Below, one piece after another: positions 10,222 through 21,329 of a DNA stretch of 64,000 nucleotides. The stretch spans positions 9,066,501-9,130,500 of the forward strand of contig JARFIW010001215.1 in the NCBI GenBank assembly GCA_036346225.1. The letters are read 5' to 3'. The position numbers were made by a program, and so were the translations under genes. Origin of the DNA: Platerodrilus igneus (taxonomy: Eukaryota; Arthropoda; Insecta; Coleoptera; Lycidae). The notes under the pieces are model-generated. The model did no database searches, was not told the origin of the DNA, and saw only the letters and a program-made list of their open reading frames with translations. How positions within the stretch are numbered: the stretch's first letter is position 1; every line of letters starts with the position of its first letter.

Positions 10222-11799
10222 CTAAATCATTGATTCTGGAGTAGACTTCCTAGGTCTATTTTTTAGAATTCTTTGTAATGTTGATTGCATATGGTTTTTT
10301 AAGCTACTTTTTTGAGATGTGATATCATCACACAAATTGCGTGCAAATGTTCGTTCTTTAGTATGGTTCTGCATATGAATTTTCAAATTACATTTCCAAG
10401 ATGCATAATTACATAAATTGCATGCGAATAGACGTTCGTTAGTATGGGATCGCATATGGATTTGTAGAAGGTGGTTTTGTGATGCAGTGTAATTACACAA
10501 ACTGCATGCAAATGGACGTTTATTAGTATGTGTCCACATATGAGCTTTCAAATTAGATTTAAAAGATGCGGCATAATTACATAAATTGCATATAAATGGA
10601 CGATTTTTAATATGAGATCGCAAATGAATTTTCAAACAACCTTTACTAGATGCAGCATAATTACATGAATTGCATGCAAATGGACGATCATTACTATGGG
10701 ATCGTATATGAATTTTCAAGCTACTTTTATAAGAGGCAGAGTAATTACATATGTTGCACGTGAATGGACGTTCATTAGTATGTGTCCACATATGAGCTTT
10801 CGGAATAGATTTAAAAGATGCAGCATAATTACATAAACTGCATATAAATGGACGATCACTAAAATGGGCCCGCAGATGAGTTTTCAAATTACTTTTAAAA
10901 GATGAAGCATAATTACATAAATTGCATGCAAATGGACGATCATTAGTATGGGATCGCATATGAATTTTCAAGCTATTTTTACAAGATGCAAAATAATTAC
11001 ATATGTTGCACGTGAATGGACGTTCATTAGTATGTGACCGCATGTGAATTTTCAAACTACTTTTAGAATATGCAGCATAGTTACATAAATTGCATGCAAA
11101 TGGACGGACATTAGCATGGAACCGTTTATGAATTTTTAAACTACATTTAAAAGATGTAGCATAATTACATAAATTGCAGGCGAATAGACGTTCGTTAGTA
11201 TGGGATCGCATATGGATTTGTAGAAAGTAGTTTTGTGATGCAGTGTAATTACACAAACTGCATGCAAATGGACGTTCATTAGTATGGGTCCACATATGAG
11301 CTTTCAAATTAGATTTAAAAGATGCAGCATAATTACATAAATTGCATATAAATGGACGATCCTTAATATGAGATCGCAAATGAATTTTCAAACAACCTTT
11401 ACTAGATGCAGCATAATTACATGAATTGCATGCAAATGGACGATCATTACTATGAGATCGCATATGAATTTTCAAGTTATTTTTACAAGATGCAGAGTAA
11501 TTACATATGTTGCACGGAAATGGACGTTCATTAAAATGTGACCGCATATGAATTTTCAAATTACTTTTAGAAGATGCAGCATAATTGCATAAATTGCATG
11601 GGAATGGACGTTCATTAAGATGTGACCGCATATGAATTTTCAAATTACTTTTAGAAGATGCAGCATAATTGCATAAATTGCATAGGAATGGACGTTCGTT
11701 CGTATGGGATCGTATATGAATTATCAACGCACTTTTAGAAGATGTGCAATAAGCACAAAAAAAGCATGCATATGAGCGTTCGTTAGTATGTGAGTACAT
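10222..11799 (-). CDS. ZNF1: C2H2 zinc-finger array protein, about 17 fingers
   Basis: A 525-residue open frame made almost wholly of C-X2-C-X12-H-X3-H fingers at 28-residue spacing, first Cys near residue 12. Linkers read HTNERPF, HSNDRPF or HIKDRPF. Most fingers begin CNLCNYAAS with Lys at helix position 1. Finger 17 (CNLCNYASWK) is one residue short. An 18th finger has lost its first Cys (ARNLC) and its last His. Fingers 4-7 and 13-16 are near-identical four-finger cassettes. There is no N-terminal KRAB, BTB, ZAD or other domain. The ATG falls at the residue before the final His of what would be an earlier finger. The family suggests nuclear nucleic-acid binding; the target is unknown. Related genes: 36262-37728, 50190-51581 and 62022-63412. 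Confidence 0.88.
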   Translation of the reverse strand: MYSHTNERSYACFFCAYCTSSKSALIIHIRSHTNERPFLCNLCNYAASSKSNLKIHMRSHLNERPFPCNLCNYAASSKSNLKIHMRSHFNERPFPCNICNYSASCKNNLKIHMRSHSNDRPFACNSCNYAASSKGCLKIHLRSHIKDRPFICNLCNYAASFKSNLKAHMWTHTNERPFACSLCNYTASQNYFLQIHMRSHTNERLFACNLCNYATSFKCSLKIHKRFHANVRPFACNLCNYAAYSKSSLKIHMRSHTNERPFTCNICNYFASCKNSLKIHMRSHTNDRPFACNLCNYASSFKSNLKTHLRAHFSDRPFICSLCNYAASFKSIPKAHMWTHTNERPFTCNICNYSASYKSSLKIHIRSHSNDRPFACNSCNYAASSKGCLKIHLRSHIKNRPFICNLCNYAASFKSNLKAHMWTHTNKRPFACSLCNYTASQNHLLQIHMRSHTNERLFACNLCNYASWKCNLKIHMQNHTKERTFARNLCDDITSQKSSLKNHMQSTLQRILKNRPRKSTPESMI

Positions 11800-12107
11800 A
11801 TTAATGCGTTTTTATAAGACGGAAAATAGTTACATAAATTATATGCCACAGATGTTCGTTTGTATACGACCGTTTAATGTAATTGTAATCTTGTGCTTGG
11901 TGATACAAAAGTCACACACTGGATAGTCTTTGAGGATGAAATCACATACGTGAAGCACAATAATCACATACATTGTTTGTCTATCCAAAAAGCATATTTC
12001 AATAATCTTCTGCTATTTCTTCAACTTCTTACTTCGCGCATTATATTTTAATCTCATGGTCTCTGTTAGTAATATAACAAATTCAACAAAATATTTTTCA
12101 CTCCACA
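11800..12107 (-). other. ZNF1 5' leader with decayed finger remnants
   Basis: Upstream of the ATG the minus strand still shows finger fragments in changing frames: CDYCAS, then YPVCDFCITKHK, then a TNEH linker. The same remnants, with equivalent breaks, precede the other ZNF units. They are interrupted by stops, so they cannot extend the open frame as read here. A spliced upstream exon cannot be excluded. Confidence 0.6.
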
Positions 12108-12132
12108 AATTAGCTATCGATCGGGTCGTTTA
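12108..12132 (-). promoter_or_regulatory. Conserved upstream motif of the ZNF family (ZNF1 copy)
   Basis: AATTAGCTATCGATCG-GGTCGTTTA lies 309 bp upstream of the ZNF1 ATG. The equivalent site is found before the other three ZNF genes and the relic copy, each 260-315 bp upstream of the start. Conservation across otherwise diverged leaders suggests a promoter or transcription-factor site; this is inference only. Confidence 0.45.
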
Positions 12133-13294
12133 CTTGAACTTGTTAACGAACTAAATACAAAATGTCCAACACTACGTATAGTTGTTCAAGTATCGCGCCA
12201 AGATCTTCAGGTAGCGTGTCCAAAACAAGTCACAAGTCAAAATATAATAGTAAATCATTGCTTTACTGGTACAGATATGCCACCACTCAACGTTAGACGT
12301 CCCAATCAGATAGTTTTATACTTTAAAAATATTATGTTCAAAAAAATGTATGCCTTGGACTAACTTGACTATTATTCCAAGGAAGAGTTGCTATGGGTCG
12401 AGGCTGAATTTGCTTAGTTAAGTAATGAAAATCTAATTTTAAATTGGACGCCAACATATCTAGAAAGTATTCATTAATTTTGGAGGGTAGCTACAGGAAA
12501 TCTCTTTATGTTTGTTACGTGCCGCTACCCAACCCCTACTCTCCCACTGAGCACGGTACCTGTTGTTTTTGTCGATTGTATTATGATTTACGTAACATGT
12601 TTTTTAATTCTTATTCTTTACCAAAATTCTTGGATAAATATAGTGTTACAATATATAAAGTAGGTCATGTCTTAATCTTTTTAATGTATTTCCCAACTGT
12701 AGGTACTCTTTAGGAAACAAACAAAACATTAAAATATATAACTCTTAAATTACCAAGACACACAAAGAATTACCGACGTAATTATATGTTCATTTCATTT
12801 TATATAAATAAATTTTTTTTATTATAATAGCACTATGGAATTCATATTCAATATTATCACCAAATAATATCACAGGTTTTTGGCTTTAAAGTATTCACAC
12901 AGAATTCTTAAATGTTTACAGATTTACAAATTTATTAATTCAGTTATGATTTGTTAGGTCTGGCATACCGCTTTCATATATATTTTCAGATTTTTCAACC
13001 CAATAAATTAGCTAAGTTTTAAATTAGGGAATAGGAATATTCATAGGTTTTCTACTTTTATACAGGACAAATTCGTTGCAAATCATGACGCAAAGAAATC
13101 TTTTTTATTCCAGTTTCTCACAAATGAGTAGGACAAACAAACAAAAACTTTAAGTGTTACAAATTTTAAACAACACTTTACTTAAGGTATTTTTCTTTTA
13201 ACAAAATATCCGAATCTAAGGAATTGGAATTTTGACTATAATTTGTTTTATGAAAAATCCTATGAACTGAAATGACTGTACTTTTACATCTGAA
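12133..13294. other. Intergenic; LTR-end remnant near 12480-12600
   Basis: No gene. Near 12525-12550 the sequence CAACCCCTACTCTCCCACTG and, further on, TTTACGTAACAT resemble the LTR end at 41200-41275 (CAACCCCCTACTCTCCGACTG ... GTTACGTAACAT). This is probably a fragment of the same LTR family, broken before its primer-binding site. The rest is A+T-rich without visible features. Confidence 0.4.
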
Positions 13295-13511
13295 TACTCC
13301 CTGTATGTTTGTTGTGGTTTGTTTAACATTTTTCTCAATCTTCTTTAGGAATTAAACCACTCTTAGTTTTTAAAATCATCTTTATTTACTACGTTTCGAT
13401 CCATGACCTAGAATCGTTGTCAAAATAATTATTTCAAGTTTGACATTTATGACATAAATTGAAGTTGACTTGATTTATTGATGTTCGATATATTTGATTT
13501 GAGTACATTAG
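13295..13511 (+). repeat. Single copy of the Penelope-like terminal unit
   Basis: From ACTCCCTGTATGTTTGTTG through TTTCGATCCATGACCTAGAA, ATCGTTGTCAAAAT and ATTTATGACATAAATTG to GAGTACA. It follows the arm at 7063-7262 and the copy at 31624-31840 closely. No reverse transcriptase is attached. Confidence 0.75.
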
Positions 13512-16500
13512 GCGAAAAGTTTAAAGTTTAAAAGAATGATTGCCTTCTATTTGTGTTGCGCCCTAGGAACGACTAGTTGAGTAAACGGGTGTATTGACGC
13601 CTCAAGCCTTAAGAGAAGTTGATTATTACAACAGGTAACAAATGCAGCAACAGAATAAATCACTCACCCTTAATATTGAGTTACGGATAATCACTCTAAT
13701 GAAACTATTCTGTCGTGTCGCAGAATGCTAACTAGGTGGAACCATAAGAGTTTATTGACATCAATTGTGCATGTTTGTCTAACCAATCATACTGTTTCAG
13801 ACCAATATCTCTGAAGGAAGAAACTGTATTGTTTCTTTCAATTTATTTTTGCGCTAAAAAACACATTAAAGCACTGTCTTAAATTATACGATCAACGACT
13901 CCACTACGAGTATCTCGGGGGACGGAACAAGAGTGACAAAAGTATCAAAACTGCTCATAAAAACGATTAGTTCTGCAAAACTCTATCTTTAACAAAACTA
14001 GGACAGACTACCAGCGGAGTTCATACAATAACTTGAAAAACCTTGAAATATTTGAGAACAATAACGTATGTACCTGTTTTACAAAATTACCGTGAAGTTT
14101 TGACGACCTTCACAACAAAATTTTGAACAAGTGCAATGCATCTGAAGCATATAGTTTGTTTTTACAATAAAGTATGGTACTTAACCTTGCAATAGAATTG
14201 TTTATTTTTTCCTATCTGGAACTATAATTTGCTATTAATATGAAAATTTGGGATTGAAAATAAATAGTTCCTTGAATTTTTTAATTTTTTTTTATTAAAA
14301 AAAATTACAATACATATGGTATCGTACCACTAGTGTAGGAAACTTAAATTATGTGGAATTTAACTTTGTCTAACACAATACCGTGTTTATACATTCAAAC
14401 AATGACAATGCATTGCCACAAATTGAAATAGTAGTAGTTGCAATATATTTTGTCGATATGACCATTGATTGAAATATTTGGGAAGATAAACTAAATCATA
14501 GATTAAGTGGAATTACAAAACTTTGTAAGTACTACAAAGTAAAGGTTGAATTCAGGATGATGTAGGTAATCGAAGTCCTGTATGACAATATTCGGCTAAC
14601 ATTTCTTCAACAACAAATTATTTGCATGTGGGTTTATGTTAATTAATGTTAGTACATGGTTCTGTTTTCGCATCTCTGAGCTCAAAAGGTATGAGTAGGG
14701 TAAAATGGCCGACTTTGGGAGAACACCTGCATCTCCTCCCTATGTCGGGCCATTTTGTCAGTGAATGTCGTCCATGTTTTACAACGATCGAAAAGGATTC
14801 TATCGTTTTGTTTCTAATTATAAAACTCTTTCTGTAATTACAATTTAAATCAAGTAGCATCATCGCAGTTATGACACGATTATAACATTACCCCCCACTA
14901 TAGAGAGGAAAGAATGGGGTTTCTGATGCACAATTACCTCCACCCACGCTCTTTTCTCATAAGAGCCCATGTAAATAAGCTCCGCTATTCCTCACCAGGA
15001 AACTGAAGAAATTTCTGATTACTTCCTTCCTCTACTTTCCTATAGAATACGCCCTAATAAATCATACCCGACCAGATAGTCAATCGTAATGCAGGAACGT
15101 CTTAGTGAATGACGGCCAGGTTATACGGAGACTCAAATGGTAGTTAAAACACCAGCGGTTCTCATTTTCTTCGTGAACTACAACGTACAAACAGATAAAA
15201 TCGTTTGAAAACCGCCAACCGTCCGTGTGTTCGAGGAAAACTAGCTTCAACGACATGCGCGCCTCTCAATTCAACCAAACATATTTCTTCTCACTTCCTC
15301 TTGTATATCGCCTTGTTCCACTCATGTTTTATTCTTACAAACCTCCAGTTGGGTATCTACCCACTCTAATATTAACACTGTTACGCGTCTGCATGTAACG
15401 TCCAATTTCTCTCCATATTTACGATCAATACAAACATCTTTCGTCTTCCTCAATCTACAAGCTACAGAATTGTCTTTGTTCCTTTGTTTGTTATAAAGTC
15501 TGATATTTAGGCTTTGCATCTCTGTCTTTCATATGATGTGATAAAGTCCGTCCTCGTTAGTGATGTCGATCCGTGCCTGCGTTTCAACGTACATTTACAG
15601 TCTTAGAAATTATTGATTTTCTTACCTACCACTAGCAAGGTAGGTAGGTTTCTACACAAGGTAAGTTGATAAATACCAACGTATTACACTTAATAAGATG
15701 AAATAATAACTTAGACTTTTATGCAAAGCCCAAATATAGTTCTGTACACGATTTAGATTTGTAAATTTTCCAATTATAGTCATCGGTCTCGGTGGCGTAA
15801 TTGGTAAATCATTTCTAACAAATACTTATTTACTTAACTATAAAAATGTTCCTTACAGAAGTACATCTCTTTTCTTACGGATAGTTTGCCTGGCTTTGAT
15901 TCTCACACTTGTAAAGTTTGCTTAGCCAAGAAATCCTTGACGGATAATCCATTAAAAGGTCAGAATGTTTCGAACTCCGATTACAAACTTTCCTAGTAAA
16001 GATTCTTACATCTTATATCTTAAACTAGATGACATATACTTAAATATCATTTACAAGCAATGGTTAAGAAAAATTATATTTGCAAAAATCCACGAAGCGC
16101 TTTTTTATCCAATCGCGTAATTAAATATCCTCTTATTTTAAATTGACGTCCAAATCAGCTTACACGATTTTCGTATTATTTACATCTTCATTTAGATGCT
16201 AATGTGCATCCTCAGTTGATTATTCAATAAAAATTTTAATAGTTTTTATATCGAAGTATTTTCCATCTTTATGGTATATCACAAGATCAAATAATTGCAT
16301 TTATCAATTTTCATATTTCTGTGCAGGTTACATTCAATTTACTTCTTTATTCACTGTTCCATGGTAAATATTAATTACAGTATGTGTATTGCATACTTTA
16401 AAACAATAGCTTCAAAATTCTTTCCTCGATTGAATTTATGAATGAATCTATTTAATAAACGCTTTTTTATATACAAAATTATCTAGTTTCTAGAACCTAC

Positions 16501-17344
16501 TAGTATCGTATGGAATATTTTACACCGTAATGACGCAAGGTTTCTCAGAAAACTCATTAGCGTCTAAAATACTGCGTTTTATTACCTCGTTAGTGTTGAT
16601 TTATGTGCGCTGTCCGTATTTATTTAATACCTAAGGTTGATGCTCGCGGTTTCCTTCTTTCGTGAATGGAAAAAATCATAAATATTTCTTATCAATTTTT
16701 ATTACATTTTCTTGGTTTCCCAAAGTTCCGTCCGCTCCTTGAAAAAAACGTTTCTTTATTAATTAGGCCATACAAAGTCGACGTATTTCTAAGTATAGAT
16801 GATTCATCCTATATTCTTAATATTCTAGAAAATTCTTTATTTAAAATGAATTTATGTAATACACAAAGTAATTAATTTAAACTTTAATTGCTTTTTAATG
16901 CAAATGAATTGCATTTTTATAGAAAATATTAGCTTTCACGACAAAACGTGTTTAATACACAAAATGGAGACACAAAATTCTCTATTTTTATGCACGGAAA
17001 GAGGCATTTTTTTATTACAAACGAATAGCTTTTGTATTTATCATAAAATGTTCGATTTGCGTTCGCATTTAACGCGTTTTTAAGGTATCTTAAAATTATA
17101 TATTTTTACATATACGGCTTACATTATTTGCTGTGTATTTATAATACGCTTATATCATATAGGGTGATTATTTATACACGGGGAATTTGATTTTCTGCTT
17201 GTACCTCAACGAATAAAAGTACGTTTGTATTATACAGGTCGTAACCATGAATTTAGGGCAATTTCTATTTTGCCAAATTCTTTTAGATCTTGGTAAGATT
17301 TATTTATAGAATTTGGGTTTCAATGACCTCTCGTGAGCCCTTAT
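13512..17344. other. Intergenic, no gene recognised
   Basis: Long A+T-rich stretch. The two opposite-strand frames around 14640-14860 are mirror frames of each other without motifs. A 3-kb scan found no zinc-finger, transposase or RT motif, no tRNA-like A/B boxes and no long terminal repeats. A short tandem GTAGGTAGGT sits near 15642. Confidence 0.4.
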
Positions 17345-19571
17345 CACGTCAATACACACATATATATATTACTCAAATTTAGACCAGGGTAGAAAATTAA
17401 TTAATTAATTTTCAAATAATTGTAATCACCGTGTATAAGGAAGCTTTGGGAAAAAGTACGCGTAATTAAGTGCCTAGTGTGGAGATTTAAATCATTCAAT
17501 TAGAATGTAGGGTTTGTATAGAATTTTATTAGATAATACGCGTTGTTAAAACCGTGGAGCATAAAAATTTATTCGTTTCATTAAAAATAAGGGATTTAAA
17601 TTATTCACTAGACGCTTTCTATAAAAAGCAGAATTAAAATGCTCAACGTGTATTTAATTTAATTGTTCCAAGAAACAAATAGAAATTACGTGCGAAATTT
17701 ATACTAATTAATTCAATTTTTAAGTAACGGGTATTAAACAAAGTGTACAAATAATAATTAATATTTAATTAGTATTCGCTAAAAATTAAAGGGTAGAAGT
17801 CAATGCCATTCATTATTATTTTAATTGGAGTTAATTGAACGATTATTGAGGAATACATAATATTCATAAAAGCTTTTAAAAACCCAATAATACCAAATAT
17901 GAGACGCGTTGCTAGCATACAAATCTATCAAGAAGGTTAAAATACATAGAATATCCAAATCGTAGAAGTATTACGATTGAACACCTGCGTATGTTTAAAT
18001 GTCAAAGTTCTAATAAATTTGAATAGATAAACATGCAGCTTCTACGTATATTGGAAACGGTCGGATGCTTTAGCACGAAATACAAAACAGCGTTTATTTA
18101 AAAGTCACGTCGTGAGTCCACGTGTAGTTTAGATAGCCCATAATAAAGAATATCGATTTGTACCACTCAGGTCAGGTTAGGAAAAGACGGATAAAACAGG
18201 TAAAACAGAGATAATAAAAGGCCGGATTTGAAAAGCGTCACTAGCTTTACGATTGGTTGAAATACGATGCAGATATGAGAGGTGGGAACAACAATTTCTA
18301 GATAAAATTAATTAGTTATTTGCAGACGCGTTGCATGTCGTGTGAAAATTTCTTAGATTTAACTGGCATGAGTGCAAAAATTTAGTAGAATCGCTGTGCC
18401 GGACTGTCGAAAAGGGAACATAGAATGCGAAATTCTGAAAACTGGCCGTTGCTGGATAAATCCGACGTGCAAGCGCGCTATTATATAGACCCGTGTTTAT
18501 AGGAGTTTCGCTCTCTTAGATTTTCGATTTTTATTCAATACTTTAAACAGTTTTGCTCTTTATTTTTTGCTGTTATACCATACTTCAAGCAGAATACGTG
18601 CTACGATACAAGTTATTATGCTTTAGTGCACTTACAGAAGATAGATAAGGTAATAAAGTCTAGTTATATTTGCGGGTGTTACTGTGCCAATTATCCCAAT
18701 TAGTAGCGATGAATAGATACATTGAAGTATGCAGTTTTTAGTATAGCGTGAACGAATTATGAATTTCTTTGCTATTTTGTTCGGGAGTGAGTAATCAAAT
18801 GTTATTAGTAAACGTGATTGGATCTACAAACAAGATTTAGATATACATAGATGCGTTCCTGAGAAGCCTTGAAACTCTTTTAAACGAATGGTGCAAGGAC
18901 GATGTACATTGAAGCCACGAGTGCAGTAACCTTCAGGTAAATTATACAATTTTGTTCGAACTTTGATGTTTTGGTGTGTGTTGGATATTTTTATAATTTA
19001 TTTGATAAAAAATGGACAGTAGTGAATTTGTATAAACAACAAATTTTGAATTTTAAGGTAAAATTTTCTTGTTTAAGTAGAAAGGAGTATTTAGCAGTTT
19101 ATGTTTTGATTATGATGAAAATTTGGGTCTGTCTTTGAGCTCAATTAGACTAACCTGTTTAATTAACGTAAAGGGGTGGGAGATGCTCCCTTTTATTCAG
19201 ACTTAGGTCTGCACATATTGTTAAATTAATTAGTATGCATCCTACCAGGACTTTAATTCTGGATGCATATTAAAATGATGACAAATTTAAACTTGAAATT
19301 TTATGATACTGATATTTATGCTGAAATTTAATTTTGAAATTTTAATGTATTATGAATATTGATGTAAATAGAGTTAACGTTGATGTTTGTGGTAGGAATG
19401 TGTTTGTTTTTTTTATGAATGAGGATGAAAGTTTTAACTAGGTGAGCAGCCGAGGCGGAAAGAGTAAAGAGGCGATTCAACAGGGCGAGAATCACAGCAA
19501 ATCTAGGTGCCCAGTGCGACAGGCTCGAATATTTTTTTTTACTCTGGCGAGGCTTTTTGTAGATTTCACAG

Positions 19572-19572
<1 letters not shown>
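17345..19572 (+). repeat. Left arm of a large inverted repeat (about 2.2 kb)
   Basis: Reverse complement of roughly 26790-29070. Matching landmarks: ATTACTCAAATTTAGACCAG at the outer end, AAAATTTATTCGTTTCATTA, CCCGTGTTTATAGGAGTTTCG and GTACATTGAAGCCACGAGTG, and CTCTGGCGAGGCTTTTTG at the inner end. The arms differ by many substitutions and small indels, so the duplication is much older than the LTR element between them. No coding frame is shared. A TATATA followed 15-30 bases later by a CTCTCTTAG element (near 18480-18520) is kept in both arms and could be a core promoter. Confidence 0.85.

Positions 19573-19615
<43 letters not shown>
19573..19615. repeat. (TA)n microsatellite at the inverted-repeat centre
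   Basis: Long run of TA at the inner end of the left arm. It resumes at 26756-26791 on the far side of the LTR element, so the element inserted into one TA tract. Confidence 0.85.
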
Positions 19616-21146
19616 TGTTATATATTGGTATATATTGAGTTATAGAGAACCCTTTTATAATCAATTACCACCTATTTTGTATTGTTTATTCATGATTACA
19701 GGATTGATCTTTCTTTTTTTTATCTTAGGACAATTATTCTATTATATATACTGTGATCCTACCTTATTAGTGATAGGCGTAATATATCTATCTGTCACTC
19801 CTTGTCTTATTTTAGAGCCTTGTTGAGTTATGCCACACAATTTATCTTTAAATATTTTACACGGCTGCTGCACTTAAATATTTTACAGGGCCGTCAAACA
19901 CGTGGCGGAATCTACCTAGGGTGGGTCCGTCCTAAGCAAACACCTCTCAACTAGACACCTAAACAAATATCCAAGGAGTTTTCAAAATAATTTTAAAAGC
20001 CAAAAGTATTCCCAAACACTAGTTCCACTTTTATAAATTTGATTAAAGCACTGCGTAGATATTAAATACTAATACCTGGAATCCAGATACAAGCGCCGCC
20101 TTCCAGCCGTCCTGAAGCCAAGTGACCAACTGCAGGCACCTCCTGTAAATAATAAGTAACTCGAGCAACTGGTAATCTCCAGACTATAAAACTACTAATA
20201 TTTCTACAAATTTTATGTTATACAAATACTCAGATAACTCCAATTCCACTATGCTTTCGTCTTCAAACAATAACGGTACAGACCAGCACTCCTCTTTTAA
20301 TTAACTTTTATTCGCCGTAAAACTGCTACTATTTGCTATCTCCAGGTACAACTTGACTTTCAAAACTTTCTCGTAACTTTTAAATGTAATAAAACTCATA
20401 ACAGTACAAAACACGTCTATTTTTCAGTAATATAAATTTTGAAGTCCCTTATAAATAAAACCGTCTTCTTTTGTTTCCGTTGCCATGACAACTATCTCTA
20501 CGCACACTATGTAATTTATAATTATTAATAATTGATTAATAATACAGTTGTTTTCTCTAGATACATTCATTTTCTAGATGGTTTGTAATCCAGTGATTTA
20601 TGTATATTGAACTTTTACAATATTGAAAATAGCTAACAAACTTTGATGGTTCAGCTTTTAAATTGTACGCAACAGACATTTATGTCTTATTCGGTAAACG
20701 TCCTGTCATTACATAACCAATCTTTAATTGTTAAAACATATTCAAACTGAAATTGATTTACAAATTTTACGGGAGTATCACTTAACTCCTTAAAATTTTA
20801 AAAGCGTGCAGTATACCAAGCAATTTTGATATTTGTTTTACATTCAAATGGTTCTGAAAACGCTAACTCAAATTAAATTTCATATACGTGCAACCATAAC
20901 AATTAAAATACGTATACAATGCAAACTTATAACTAGCTTAGCCTGGTCTATGGCCGGTATATGTTGTTGAATGCAATGCAGTTTCAAAAGCTTTATAAAT
21001 TTATAAACGTGGAATAGTTGTTGTTAATTTATAAACCAAAAATACCTGAAAGAAAATACTCAAACAAAACCAAATATACCCCCATTCTAGCAAAGTCGTT
21101 TCGAAGCCCTATTTAAACATTTTATAAGCCCACCCCCTTCTTGACA
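19616..21146 (-). repeat. 3' LTR (minus orientation), 1531 bp
   Basis: Direct copy of 25212-26750. It is eight bases shorter, through eight separate one-base shortenings in runs of C, T or A, plus one C/G substitution near 20936. GGGGCCTTATATAC precedes it on the minus strand where a polypurine tract is expected; the tract is weak. Confidence 0.93.
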
Positions 21147-21329
21147 GTATATAAGGCCCCACTGATTTTAAATAAAAATGAAAATTTGCTTCCTGGATAT
21201 AAGTAATTCTTTTAATGGTTGAGAAATTTTAAATTTTAGTTAAAATCACTATAGTTTTTTTTTTTTTATGTATGAGTATTAAGTGTTAGTTTCTGTATAT
21301 TCTGTATAGTTTTAAGCTCGTTAGTATTA

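Noticed and set aside
10222..11799. 84-bp periodic repeats considered as a CRISPR-like or satellite array
   Set aside because: The period encodes C2H2 fingers in an open frame; there are no spacers, and the context is eukaryotic.
14639..14863. Opposite-strand frames around a GGGCCATTTTGTCAG palindrome-like patch
   Set aside because: Overlap each other and lack motifs; the patch is too short to assign.
19470..19540. Possible primer-binding site (GGTGCCCAGTGCG) at the inner end of the inverted-repeat arm
   Set aside because: Differs between the two arms, matches no tRNA 3' end that I can name, and the arms lack LTR-type ends.
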